Source: Sequoia sempervirens
Lineage: Eukaryota; Streptophyta; Pinopsida; Cupressales; Cupressaceae
NCBI GenBank assembly: GCA_007258455.2
Contig: VDFB02254944.1
Location: 96,019-160,018 of the forward strand
Direction of reading: 5' to 3'
DNA length: 64,000 nt
Positions 37,465-48,751 of the stretch are shown here, piece by piece. Position numbers and translations under genes: made by a program. The notes below the pieces were generated by a model. The model did no database searches, was not told the origin of the DNA, and was given only the letters and a program-made list of their open reading frames with translations. How positions within the stretch are numbered: position 1 is the stretch's first letter; every line of letters starts with the position of its first letter.

Positions 37465-39050
37465 TAATTATATTTAATTAAATAAATTTTATAATGCATA
37501 TTTATTTTAGTATGAAATAAGAAATTCTCCTGTGTATAAATATGTGATAGTAATAATATCAATTAGATTTATAACTGAAAGATTGAAAAAGGGAATTTAA
37601 TAGATATTGATAAGTGTAGTTGTAAAAGTTAAAATTAGAATTAAATGATATTTCTTTATGGTTTGAGAAAAGAATTACAATTAAGATGTTATAAATTCTT
37701 GTTGATTCTATTGAATGATTGGATTTAGTAAATCCGAATGGTAGACATTTATTTCTCTTAATTTGCTATAGTCGTGTTTCTAATTGGGTAAATTGGGAAA
37801 GTCTTAGATGTATAAGCCTTCCAGAGTGATTTGTATAGAAAGGGTGAAGTTATTGTTTAAATGCATTTCTTGAGTTGACTAGGGTTGTGCACATGTTAGA
37901 ATATGGTGTATTGGTACTTGGTTTATGTATAAAAGATTCAATGACTGTTATGTGTCATTTGTTATTCTGTGATTGAAATTTGTGCACCTTATAAACCTTA
38001 GTCAAGAAAACTTAGCCTACCTTTGTTATGTTTAGGGTAGTGGCTCTATGTAAGGGTTGACACACAAAGTGGTGTCAGGGTAACTTACAAAGAGTTAGTA
38101 AGTCAGTGATAACTAAATGACACAATAGTTAGATTAAAATCCTTAACAAGATGTTTATGCCTCATTTATGACTCTTGAGCTAGTTCAGTCTTGAGTATAA
38201 GATGAGAAGGTCTGGAATGGAAAATTGATGTCTTGTTTCTTCAAAAGACATTCGATTCCGCAATGATTTGCAATGGGGCCGGGTTTCGTAAGAGGTTACC
38301 AGGGTAACCCAAGTTTGGGGCTAGAACCTAGGAAGAAACACCAAGGTAACCTTTGCAATATTGTGATGACACTCCACCTAAAGTAACAGATAACCTTGTG
38401 TAGGTAGTACATTCAATTGTCTTAAATCTGAAAGCAATGTAACCATCAGTTAGTTATGTACTTGTGTCTAGGGTTAGTAGATTATGTCTAGATAACCATA
38501 TTACTATCTCCTAGCATGGGGGGTGGACCTACGGGTACCACATGGTTGGGTGGAACATGCACCTTACTCCGTTGGGTCCCCAGTTTGTGATCATGGCATC
38601 GAAAGCTTCATGGATGGAGAGCTCGCACTTGGAAACTTATGTGTACTTCTTCATTGTAATTTGTAAATCTTGTATTTGAAAACATCCCTCAATTGTTTAA
38701 GAGGTGAACATTGTAAATGTAACTTGTAACTATTATTTGAACTACCTCATCAGATGGATGAGTATTGTATTATCTTATCAAATGCAATGTAAGAAACATG
38801 TTAGTACTTTATATTATCTTGAATGGAATTCAATGTTATGTGATGTTTATTTTAAGTTATGTTAATGTTAATTAGTATGTGCAATGCGAAATACTAAAGT
38901 CATCTATGGAAACTCAAAGTAGTGTAATGTCGCATAACTTAGTGAATGTATGCAACTAATTAACTTAATAATTATACTTTATAAAAATAAATTATTTCAC
39001 CTTTATACACAAATGCAACATTCCTTAGGTTATTATGATGGGGCATTACA
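35292..39050 (+). repeat. 3' LTR of the large gypsy element (3,759 bp)
   Basis: Starts TGTAATACCCC and ends GGGCATTACA. It is highly similar to the 5' LTR; most differences are single transitions plus length changes in (TA)n tracts, the largest at about 37,410-37,460, where a long pure AT run replaces a mixed one. The GC-rich block is at about 37,110-37,250. Confidence 0.93.
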
Positions 39051-39175
39051 ATATGAACCACTTCTCATGAAATATGGATGAATGAATTTGACTCAAAAAA
39101 TATATAGTTGAATATTCATAAATGATTATTATTTAACACACCGCGAAAATAACTCCCACTTATTAATAAATAATA
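39051..39175 (+). repeat. 5S-derived repeat, continuation after the gypsy insertion
   Basis: ATATGAACCACTTCTCATGA resumes exactly where the unit was broken at 26,733, as shown by the uninterrupted unit at about 26,355-26,470 (GTGAACCACTACCCATGA). Similarity fades after about 39,175. Confidence 0.8.
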
Positions 39176-39700
39176 TGAGTATATTTAATTTTCATCAAAT
39201 ATATTTGTTCTTTAACTTTCTTTCTTAAATATAAATGAATTCATTATAATTTATGATTTGTCTTTTTATTCTTATAATTTGTATAGTAAAATATTTTTTT
39301 ACAATTAAATTCATTTTAATTTAATTATTTACAGATATTCATATATAAATTTCAATTTAATATTTATAATTTATAATTTAATTTATTAAAATAGTAATTT
39401 TTTTAATAAAAAAGATTACATGTTAGTTTAATAAAATAAAAAATATTAAGAGGGGCCGTTGAAAACAATATTAGAAGGAAATAAAACCACTTTGCATAAA
39501 TATCTAAGGATAAAATAGTGTAATCAATTATAATGAATAAATTACACTAGATAAAGTGTTGTAATAGAGGTATATTTTATTAGATATGAAATGGTAATTA
39601 AATACAAATAAAGGTTTATTGAGAAGGAAATAAAAAAGATTGTGTTAAATGATTGTTATTTGATTTTTAAAATGTACAAATTGAAACATCTATGTTATGT
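39176..39700. other. AT-rich spacer
   Basis: No gene or recognisable element remnant was seen. Confidence 0.4.
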
Positions 39701-39745
39701 GATATATATGTGTGTGTACATATACATATATACATATATTATATA

Positions 39746-39909
39746 CATATGTATATGTATATAGTATATGTATATGTGTATGCATATATGTCTAGTGTGT
39801 GTATACACTAGACATATATGCATACACATATATACATATATGTCTAGTGTATACACACACTAGACATATATGCATACACATATACATATACTATATACAT
39901 ATACATATG
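39746..39909. repeat. Perfect palindrome, 75-bp arms, 14-bp spacer
   Basis: The arm 39,746-39,820 is the exact reverse complement of 39,835-39,909; I checked every base by hand. Each arm itself contains a smaller palindrome built on GTCTAGTGT and ACACTAGAC. An imperfect extension of the symmetry continues outward into the flanking TA/TG repeats. It can extrude as a cruciform or fold as a long hairpin. Confidence 0.93.
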
Positions 39910-39937
39910 TATATGCATATAATATATGTATAGATGT

Positions 39938-40215
39938 GTATGTATATATGTGTATACACACACAAAGTATGTCTAGTATTTGAAGGATAACTTCAAACAA
40001 ATAACCATGATCTTAAGAAAATTACTTGACAATCAAGTTCAATTGTTAGATTTAGGCCCTAGGTGTAATGATGAATATATACATATGTTTGTATGCATAT
40101 ATGTGTATACACACACAAAGTATGTCTAGTATTTGAAGGAAACAAATAACCATCTTAAGAAAACTACTTGACAATCAAGTTCAACTGTTAGATTTAGGCC
40201 CTAGGTGTAATGGTG
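39938..40215 (+). repeat. Two-copy tandem duplication next to the palindrome, 153-bp period
   Basis: GTATGTCTAGTATTTGAAGG recurs at about 39,967 and 40,120. Both units carry CTACTTGACAATCAAGTTCA or TTACTTGACAATCAAGTTCA and TTAGATTTAGGCCCTAGGTG. Unit 2 lacks a few bases after GAAGGA. Confidence 0.8.
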
Positions 40216-40344
40216 ATACAAGGTCTAGTAATTTTTTAGTAACTAGTAATGTGGGCCCCACTATTTGATACAACTAAAAGGTTTGCTTAAAATATGACTT
40301 ATTTTTATATAAATTGTTCAACTATAACTTGACATGCAAATTAC

Positions 40345-40550
40345 TAAGAATGTCAATTATATACAAGTTTACAATAACAATGTAAGCATTTTAAGTGTAC
40401 ATCTATCAAATTTCTATATTAATTGTGACAAATATATTTTTAGTTATTAAGAGTAAAATATGGCGCATATAACAACTTATAAACTCTTTTTAAAAATATT
40501 GTGTATCAAACATCTTATCAAAAAATTTAATTTGCTCTGAATGACAATAT
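40345..40550 (-). repeat. Inverted partner of the 137-bp tandem repeat
   Basis: In reverse complement this segment reads as one unit of the 40,965-41,690 array (AAAGAGTTTATAAGTTGTTATATG; shown on plus as CATATAACAACTTATAAACT). Its outer part, 40,348-40,397, pairs in inverted orientation with 41,697-41,745 through GCATTTTAAGTGT. Confidence 0.6.
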
Positions 40551-40964
40551 GACTACATAAAAAGTATGCTCAAATACTAATGTTTGCAACCATAATAAAT
40601 ACACTATAAGGCTCGCTACTTAAACACTCAAATAGTCAAAATTCAAATTCTTAAAAAACCTTGAGTAGAATGCTACTTAACAAAGTTAAATATTGACATT
40701 AAAAAAGATTGCTTCAAAATCATTCGCTACCTATTAGAACTAGTTGAAACTATAAAAAAACAACAAAGTAACTATAAATTAACTTCAAATTTATAGAAAA
40801 ATCAAATGATTGTGTTGAAATTGATATCAAAATTAATAAATTGAACATATAGAATGTTATTATTATTTTTCTACATTATTTTGACTTTTTGAGTATTCAA
40901 TCTTACAATCCATTTTTTTATGGTTGTAGACATTGAGTATTTGAACATACTTCCACTAGAATTT

Positions 40965-41690
40965 GAAGTAAGCATGTTGATATTTGAAATAGCTTAATTT
41001 TATTTGATATGGGTTTTGATATAGGTATAATGTTTTTATAAAGAGTTTATAACTTGTTATATATTATATTTATTTATAAATAGTTGAAAATGTATTTGTC
41101 ACAATTAATATGAAATGCTATATTTGAAGCAAATTAATTATCTTTGATATGGAGTTTGATATATAATATTTTTATAAAGAGTTTTTAACTTGTTATATAA
41201 GTCATGTTTTACTTTAAATAGTTGAATATGTATTTGTCACCATTAATATGAAATGTTAATATTTGTAGCAAATTAGTTTTTTTTATAAGGTGTTTGCTAT
41301 ATAATATTTCAATAAAGAGTTTATAACTTGTTATATAAGTCATATTTTACTATTCCACTAAAAATGTAGTTGTCACAATTAGTATGGAGTGTTGATATTT
41401 GGTGAAAATTAGTTCTCTTTGATAAGGAGTTTGATATAATAATATTGTATAAAGAGTTTACAACTTGTTATAGAAGTTAAAGTTTACTTTAAACAACTAA
41501 AAATGTCTTTGTCACAATTAATGTGAAATGTTGATATTTGAAGCAAGTTAATTCTTTTTGATAAGTTGTTCGATATCATACTTTAATAAAGAGTTTATAA
41601 CTTGTTATATAAGTCGTATTTTATTCTTGATAGTTGAAAATATATTTGTCACAATAAATGCACTTGACACAATTAATATAAAATATTTAC
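40965..41690 (+). repeat. Five tandem units of about 137 bp
   Basis: The anchor AAAGAGTTTATAACTTGTTA starts at about 41,039, 41,176, 41,314, 41,451 and 41,588, a constant spacing of 137-138 bp. Other shared pieces are TTTGTCACAATTAATATGAA and TTGATATTTGAAGCAA. Units are moderately diverged from each other. Non-coding. Confidence 0.85.
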
Positions 41691-41749
41691 ATACCTACAC
41701 TTAAAATGCTCACATTGTCATATCAAACTTGTATATAATTAAAAAAGTA

Positions 41750-43085
41750 TAATTCATGTCATGTCACAATTTTGACAAAGTGTTATATGGAATTGAATTC
41801 ACTTCCTCTAATTTCAAGAATATAATATTTATTTACTAAACAATTTAAAAAAAAACAATAATTAATTCCATTGTGATGATTTTAGATACTTTGCATATGA
41901 ATTATATTTGAATAATATAAAAAACGAGTTATATTTGAAACAATGTCTTTTTTCGTTGTTTCAAATAATGAGACACACGCCAATTACTATAATAAAGTTA
42001 TCAAAACTTATATCACCATCAAACCTAGAACCTAAATTTAATATTCAAACTTAATTATCAAATAAATTGTTCAATAATACTTATTTTTTATTTTTTATTT
42101 TTCTGTAACACAAGAATGTTTAGCCTAGCCCGAGCCAAGTGAGGCCACAAACAAGGGACCTCATTCTCGACATGAATGCACTACATTAATGCAAATACTC
42201 CAAACTTGTGAGCTTAGCAATCCAATAGGGACACAAAGGCCATAAGTACACTGACCAAGCGGATGTTTGAAGCATGAAGAAATGGACATGAATGCTAATA
42301 GTTTCAATGTAAAAGTTCAAGCTTATGAATGCACTAAATCAACAAGGGCACAATATCCATGATCATAATGACCCAATACAGATTTGAACCTTGATGACTA
42401 CAACAACAATGTTACAATTTAACCATCCTATATACCATAACCATCATTAATACTTCTTAATTTAACTATATTCAATAATCACATAAATTTTTGATAGCAA
42501 TCATTTAGATATATAAACTTCAACCATTGATAACTTATCAGTTAATGAGGGGATAAAGTGGTTTGTTATATGTCAACATTCCAGGTAATACTAAGCAGTT
42601 ATTTTGGTGACAAAAGTGGTAAAGAGCATAGTTGTGTAATGAGATGAATGTAAATATCACAAGAGGAGTTCCCATTTGGTGGGAAACATCAATTTGTAAG
42701 TGTGGTTTTTTTCAATGGGTGACTTTACTGAGTTTGAAAAGTGGAGGGGAGGAAGCGTTTAATGGTATTGGTGGTCCACTGGGGTTGTTGGGGAACATTC
42801 CAAGGGCCCCCCTATTTCATATTAGTTGGTGTTCATGTTCATCAACTTAACGCTTGGGATAGAATGCATGATTGTTGTTGACCGTGGGTCAATGAGTGGG
42901 GTTGGAGTTGACCAGGGTCTTAATTTATCAATATTATGATTATAGTTATCACTACCCACGTGCTGATGTCACCCCTTTGTCGGTGGAAAATACAGCTTGA
43001 TATGCCTAAGGTAGACTCTAACGTGCACATATATATAAAATAAATAAAATAATTATAAAAACAATAATTGTAATTAGAGTAAACA
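41750..43085. other. Spacer without supportable gene
   Basis: The open frame at 42,632-42,850 shows no domain. A palindromic CCACGTGC (G-box core) followed by TGATGTCACCCC near 42,957-42,976 is noted but has no attached gene. Confidence 0.4.
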
Positions 43086-43087
43086 TT

Positions 43088-43200
43088 TTTTTGGTATTCG
43101 AATTTAAGTCTTCAACATGAGAATTCATTAATTTAATTCATTTTGTTGGGATTCGATTTTAAGTCTTCTAACATGAGAATTCATTATTTAATTGATTGGG
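43088..43200 (+). repeat. Two-copy tandem repeat of about 60 bp
   Basis: GGTATTCGAATTTAAGTCTT and GGGATTCGATTTTAAGTCTT start the two units, each followed by ACATGAGAATTCATTA. Confidence 0.75.
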
Positions 43201-43284
43201 CTCATGATAAAAATATAAAAAAATTAAATATTTAATGGAAAATATTATATCTTAAAATTATTTTGGTTGAAAATTTAAAACAAG

Positions 43285-43595
43285 TATTATTTTGAGATTG
43301 GGATAGGTGATTTTTTGTGTTTTTATTTGTGTGAGTTGTTTAGATGTAATGATTGTTAAGTAGATTATTTATGGTTATAAGATACATTCTTTTGAACCAT
43401 TTCTTATGACGCATTTATAGATGAAGTTTAAATTAAATTTATGTAGTTGCATCTAAATGAATTATTGCATAATTTGTTACACTATGAAAATAATACATGA
43501 AAATGAATGAACTAGGGAGCTTAGTAATGAATGATTCATAATACACAATCTTTATTGAGGGTTTTAGTCCAAGCACAAGGGGAGTCCCTCGAGGA
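43285..43595 (+). repeat. Solitary diverged copy of the 5S-derived repeat
   Basis: The order of landmarks matches the units at 26.0-26.7 kb: GATGTAATGATTGTTAAGTAGATTA, then TTGAACCATTTCTTATGACG, GTTGCATCTAA, ACACTATGAAAATAA and GAATGATTCATAATACACAA. The 5S core is reduced to GATTGGGATAGGTGATTTT. It is about 4.2 kb from the main array. Confidence 0.6.
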
Positions 43596-46506
43596 CATCT
43601 ACTTAATTATGGAACTCAATAATTTTTGGCATTCCTTAGATCAATAGATAAGTATAACATAACATCAATAAATTGACATAAAATAGTAAGCACAATAAGA
43701 CCTAAATAAAGAGATGAGATTGTAAATGTAAATATAATTGACATGCTTAGAATAACTTAGCTTTGTTTTTGTCAAAATTGCATAGTCAACAAAGAATGGA
43801 TAACTATAAAATATAGTTGACAATCGATTACGAGATTTGATATTGAATCGACAATGTCTTGTCGATTAGAGACCTACTCAAAAATTCTTCTCAACTCTTA
43901 GATTGGGATGTTCCCATAATCTATTCCTCATGACATGGTTTAGTTGTAATGGTGCAAAAATGTCATATACTTCAATGGATCTACAAAACATGTTTGCCTA
44001 TGGTTTTTTCTCTTTAAAACTAGGTGCTCCTGAGAAGCACTTTGGGGAGGCTACTAGTGTGCAAATTAAGAGTTTATAACATCATTGATAACTAGTAAAT
44101 CCCCATTATTAATGAACAAGGTTGGATGACACATCATACAAAAATGCAAAGTGCCTAGAACATAAATTATGTAGTATTTTTTTATTGAAAGTGTTAATAC
44201 AAGCCTTATAATGTATTGATATTAAATTTGAGGGATAAGATTCAATGATAACTAATGACCTAGGACAATCCTTAAATAAATATCCTAGGTGGTCAATTTG
44301 AAGTCTTGAGATGTGCAAATCGATAATTAATTGTCATATTATTTGAAACTATTAACTTGAGAAATCAACAAATGAGATGTATATTGGGAGTATTAGACCA
44401 CATTCTAGTCCTATTTAGGGGATAGATCAATGTCTACAATTTAGTCCACGCTATAGGAATGGTTGTAGAACAAAAAGGCTCAAACCACCAAGAGGTAAGA
44501 AGGTTGATAGTTAATAAGACCTAGGTTTAAGTCAACTTTTAAAAATGTAAATTAGATTAGACATTAAGACAGTGCATTTATAACATGATTAAAAATAAAT
44601 ATAAAATGAAATATAAGAAAATAAAATAAACAATTATTATTTTTAAATTATATAAATTTTATCACAATAGTAAATTATAAGATAAAATCAAATTAATTAA
44701 AAAATATATGAATAAATAAAATTATATAAATTTATATAAAAAAACTTAAATTAAATATTTTCTAGGATGTTTTAGAAACAAGGATATATGATATATAGCA
44801 TTTAGTTCTATTAATTATGTATGCTACCCTTTATTTGTATAGTTATTATAATTTATTTTCTTTTATGAAAAAGTTTTTCCTGCAAAGGTGGTGCCCATGA
44901 ATAACTTTTATATGTCTATAGATAAGGAAATATTAGAAGATAAGTTTGCTTTCATACTCATATTTAAGGAGATGGTGACATAAAGGGATTCGAGAGAGTA
45001 AGACTATATCTTTATAGAATATTCTCTAACCCAAATTTAAACATATTTAAAAGCTTTTGAAATCAATTCAAACTTCGCTTTACATTGGCTACTTTTAAAA
45101 GAATAATAACTTAAAATATAATCTAATATACATTTTCTTTCAAAGGAATAAAACTTATATAAAAATTAATAATTTAAATATATGTTTAGTTTTAGGTTTG
45201 ATTTATATATATGTTGACAGATAGTATTTAAGAATGTATTAATACATTTTTTTTCTTATGTTAGATGGCTATTAAATTGATAAAATAATTGTCTTGTTTT
45301 AGATTATTTTCACATTGTAAAAATGATCTTCACATTTACAAAAAAATATTTTCACGTCTGTGGATTTGATTCAATGATAATTTGAAGAAAATTTCTTAAA
45401 AAATTATGTAAAATCTTTGCAAATATTGGTCTAGCGCATTAATTTTTTAATGAATCTATGACGATTTTGAGGAAAAAACTCATGGTGAATTTGTGGACTT
45501 TGTCTAACAAAGTTATTTTCATTAGTGAATTTCATGATATTGAACATAAATATAAAATAATATATTTTATAAATTATAAATTAATTTTAAAAAATAAAAT
45601 AATTTATTGGATAAATTATTTACTTTTAAAATATTACATAATTTAAATGGTGATTTTATGATGTAAAAGAACAAAGATTAATTTATTTGACAAATATACC
45701 TCTTCCAATTACCAAGGATTTGATGGTTGTCACTCCATTCAAGGAGATAGATCATATTGATATATTTTTAGGGAAATAAATCTTAAAATTTATAATCAAT
45801 TTAGATCAAGGGTTGCAACAACTTGGAGTCAGTAGTGTTACAATATGAGGTCATTACATAGTGAGACCATAATAGCATATTTTTTTTGGAAAATTGTGCA
45901 TCATCTAACAAATAATGATGAATGATTGAAGTTGTATTCTAGGAGAGAAAATAGATTCACATACATTTTAGGATAATTTTTTTTAGTTTATATCAATAAT
46001 AAATAATAAACTTTAATAAAAGTATAGAGATTTTTTTAAAAAGTATACTTTATTCTTTTGATAGATAAACAATAAAATCAAATAAAAATATAGAGCATCA
46101 TACTTATCAAAATGTATATACATAAATAAAGATGCCCCAAAACACAAACCTCTTTAACAAAAGATAATAGGCAAGGGTGAAAGTCTAGAGTTGTGTCACA
46201 CTTTGGGCCCACATAATAGTTTTGGGAGAAACCATTTTTCCCTAAAAAATTTCACTCAAAACTACTTGGGATCTATATGACACAATTTTTTTTATCCAAA
46301 ACTATTAAATCAATATAATATAATTTTAAAATTTAGACTAGGTTTGATTTGCATGCAATGTTTCAACCAAAATATTTTTTGGGCTAAAGAGCTTTGACTA
46401 AAATTATTTAACCTAAAAGTGTCTATATGGCAACCTAACCCCTCTTTTGGAGAAATTTTAATAAAAATTCAATTTCAACTCTAAATTTCTACAACCAAGG
46501 GTATTT
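43596..46506. other. AT-rich spacer, no gene
   Basis: I found no ORF with a recognisable domain on either strand and no repeat shared with other parts of the window in this interval. Confidence 0.4.
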
Positions 46507-46511
46507 TCATA

Positions 46512-47553
46512 TGATGCAAGAGCATCTGTGCAAATTAGCAATCGATATCAACCAAAACAAATAATTATTTTTTATGTTTGATGAGATTCAAGAGAATATT
46601 GTGTTGTGTTTGAAGGGAAATGTCTTCATTTACCAATACTTGGATTTTTCATTTCAAAAGTTAGAGGCAAACAGTGTATTTAATGTGATTTTAAAATTAT
46701 TCTATTATTTCAAAGCTTGAAGGGTTAAAGGGGGTCCATTGGTATATCAAATGGAACTTGAAAATGAGAATTAATATTCATTCTATAAATTTGGATTCCT
46801 ATAGAAGTTTCATAAGGAAAGTGACCTTTGAAATTCCATTCTTGTCTTATTAGGTGCTTAAAATGGAGGGAAAGATAGTGAATTTTTGGAAAAATAATAA
46901 AGGACTCTTCAATTACCAAAGGAGAACAACTTGGTTTTGTATTTTCTTCATTTCCAAAGGAATCTATAGTAGAAATTCATTTGATATGGCACTGAAGAAA
47001 CATTAAAAACACATTTTTGAAGCAAAACTATGTCTTTTTTAATCCTTTGTGAAGGAATTGCAAAGGTCAAGTTGAGGGAAATGAAAGAGCATATTTGGGT
47101 GCCACTTTTTGGGTGTTTTGTAAGGGTGTATGAAAAAAAAAAATACAACCTTCAATGGTGTAAAAAGGTAGCAATCAACAACAAAAAGGTTGGAGAAAGA
47201 ATTTGCAGGTTACTCATGAGAGTTGCACAAGAGAGAGTGCAAGAAATCAGCTTGTGAAGAGAAGAGAATTAGAAGAAGATAAAAGGGATTTTTGTAAGTG
47301 TTTAAGGAAACTATGAGAGTTGTGTAATGAAGAGAAAAACCAGGTTTTAGAAGTTGAGTGAAACTAAGAAGGGATAAAGACATGAGGATTTGAAGATTCA
47401 TAGACAAGATGTGTCTAGAATTTAAGCTTGTAAAAATTTCTCAATTTTATGCAATGTTGAATCCTCCATATATGTAATTAATTTTGAGGAATTTTCATAT
47501 ATGAATGTGTATGTTTGTAAGTTTGTGTTGTGTAGTAGAGATCCTTTGCATCA
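46512..47553 (+). repeat. 5' LTR of the non-autonomous element (1,042 bp)
   Basis: Begins TGATGCAAGAGCATC, in which GATGC and GCATC can pair, and ends GCATCA. It is highly similar to 48,752-49,776. Open frames inside it on both strands are not supported as genes. Confidence 0.88.
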
Positions 47554-47555
47554 AT

Positions 47556-47567
47556 TGGTATCAGAGC
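47556..47567 (+). other. Primer-binding site, initiator tRNA-Met type
   Basis: TGGTATCAGAGC, 2 nt downstream of the LTR end, is identical to the site in the large gypsy element. Confidence 0.9.
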
Positions 47568-47805
47568 GGGTAATCCTAGGCATGGAGGGGATCCACTAGG
47601 ACCTGCGGGTGGAAGTGTGAACAAATCGCCGACTGTGAGGAAGTTCACACCTAGGGGAAAGTGTGTGAAGTAGTTGTGGAGAGCTTGAGAGGCTTATTGT
47701 AGGTAGAGTATTCCTGAGTAGTGGAGATATTTAAGTTGAAAAGTAATTTTTTTTTCAAATTGAGAGTGATGACAAATTGCATGAGGTGAGATTGCGGCAG
47801 GAAAG

Positions 47806-48745
47806 ATGGGTCTGGTTGTAAGGAGACCTATGCGGATATTGTTTTGGGAGAAATATCAAGAGAAAGTGGAGGATGAAATGTTTGAGAAGATGGAACAAAT
47901 AGTCTATGAAGAATTTGGAAAGATCAAGGTGAGGATCAAGAAATTAGAGAAGAACATTGGCAAAAATGATAGGAAAGCAATAAAGAAAAGTGAGAAGAAG
48001 AAAGAGGACCATGGAAAAAAGAATAGAAGAAACAAGTGTTGTAGCCAAAGAGGGAAGGAAAAAGAAGTGAGAGTATCCCCTATCAATGCAAATGATGAAG
48101 AAGTTGCAACAAATACATGCCATGAGGACAACATGGAGAAAAAGGAGGAAAAGAAGCAAGTGAGTAACAAAAAGGTTGCAATAGTAGAGCATGGCAAAGA
48201 TGATTTGTTAGCGCAAATGTTGGAAATTGAAGAAGAGTGTATGTCGAAGCTCGTTGTTGTAGCAAAGGGAGAAGAAAAAAAGTTGCAACTATGAATGAAG
48301 ATGAGGTAAATCTATTTTATGATGTTATTTTGTTTTCAGATAAGATGGTAGAAAGAGAGATGGATAGAGAAATAGAGCATGTTATAGATACTCAATATTT
48401 GCTTGTAGAGATTATGGATGAAGTTATAGGTTGTTTTTGGTGGAGGTGGATAGTTAGAGGTGGAATGGATTCTATGAAGGAGAATAAGGCGATAGAGAAA
48501 ATTTGGTGGAGGAGGTCAGACTATGGTGGACATGAGTCCACGAGGGGGAGAAGGAAGAGAATGCAATGTGGTTAGAGGGAGATGGTGTGTGTTCTGGAGA
48601 AGTGTTGGACAAAGAGGAAGAAGACATAACTTTAGCACTTTGGATATCAATGGAGTTTTCTATAGGTTGCACTCAACCTAGAAGAGTAGTTCGACTACTC
48701 AACTCCACCATTGTGAGAGCCTATGCTCACAATCTTCCTAACTGA
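47806..48745 (+). pseudogene. Lys/Glu-rich ORF of the non-autonomous element, frameshifted
   Basis: A 162-codon frame (47,806-48,294) starts MGLVVRRPMRILFWEKYQEK and is dominated by Lys, Glu and Asn. The reading continues in a second frame (48,237-48,575; MNEDEVNLFYDVILFSDKMV) and a third (about 48,488-48,745). The third, after a TGA near 48,531, reads EEDITLALWISMEFSIGCTQ and RRVVRLLNSTIVRAYAHNLP and ends at TGA 48,743-48,745, only 6 nt before the 3' LTR. This suggests one original ORF of roughly 300 codons, broken by indels. There is no zinc knuckle and no known catalytic motif. A gag-like packaging role is possible by position but unproven. Confidence 0.55.
48663..48732 (+). other. Three consecutive stem-loops before the 3' LTR
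   Basis: TAGGTTG/CAACCTA (48,663-48,680, 4-nt loop), GAGTAGT/ACTACTC (48,684-48,700, 3-nt loop) and TTGTGAG/CTCACAA (48,711-48,732, 8-nt loop) are three perfect 7-bp stems in 70 nt. They overlap the end of the ORF and sit where a polypurine tract would be expected. Confidence 0.75.
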
Positions 48746-48751
48746 TGTGTT

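Larger units (their letters stand above)
26729..39055 (+). mobile_element. Complete Ty3/gypsy chromovirus (Tekay/Del-like), 12.3 kb plus TSD
   Basis: The element spans 26,734-39,050 and is flanked by a perfect 5-bp target duplication ATATG (26,729-26,733 and 39,051-39,055). It consists of a 5' LTR, an initiator-Met primer site, a gag-pol frame with gag, protease, RT, RNase H and integrase in gypsy order, a purine tract and a 3' LTR. The C-terminal region [16 protein letters not shown] resembles the divergent chromodomain of Tekay/Del chromoviruses, a clade known for long LTRs. It is inactive because of many stops. It is inserted inside a 5S-derived repeat unit whose sequence resumes at 39,051. 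Confidence 0.93.

Noticed and set aside
42950..42980. G-box promoter (CCACGTGC)
   Set aside because: No gene or transcribed element follows within reach; an isolated 8-bp match is not evidence.
47904..48265. Minus-strand frames opposite the Lys/Glu-rich ORF
   Set aside because: They are Phe/Leu/Ser-rich mirror frames of the AAG/GAA-rich plus-strand ORF.
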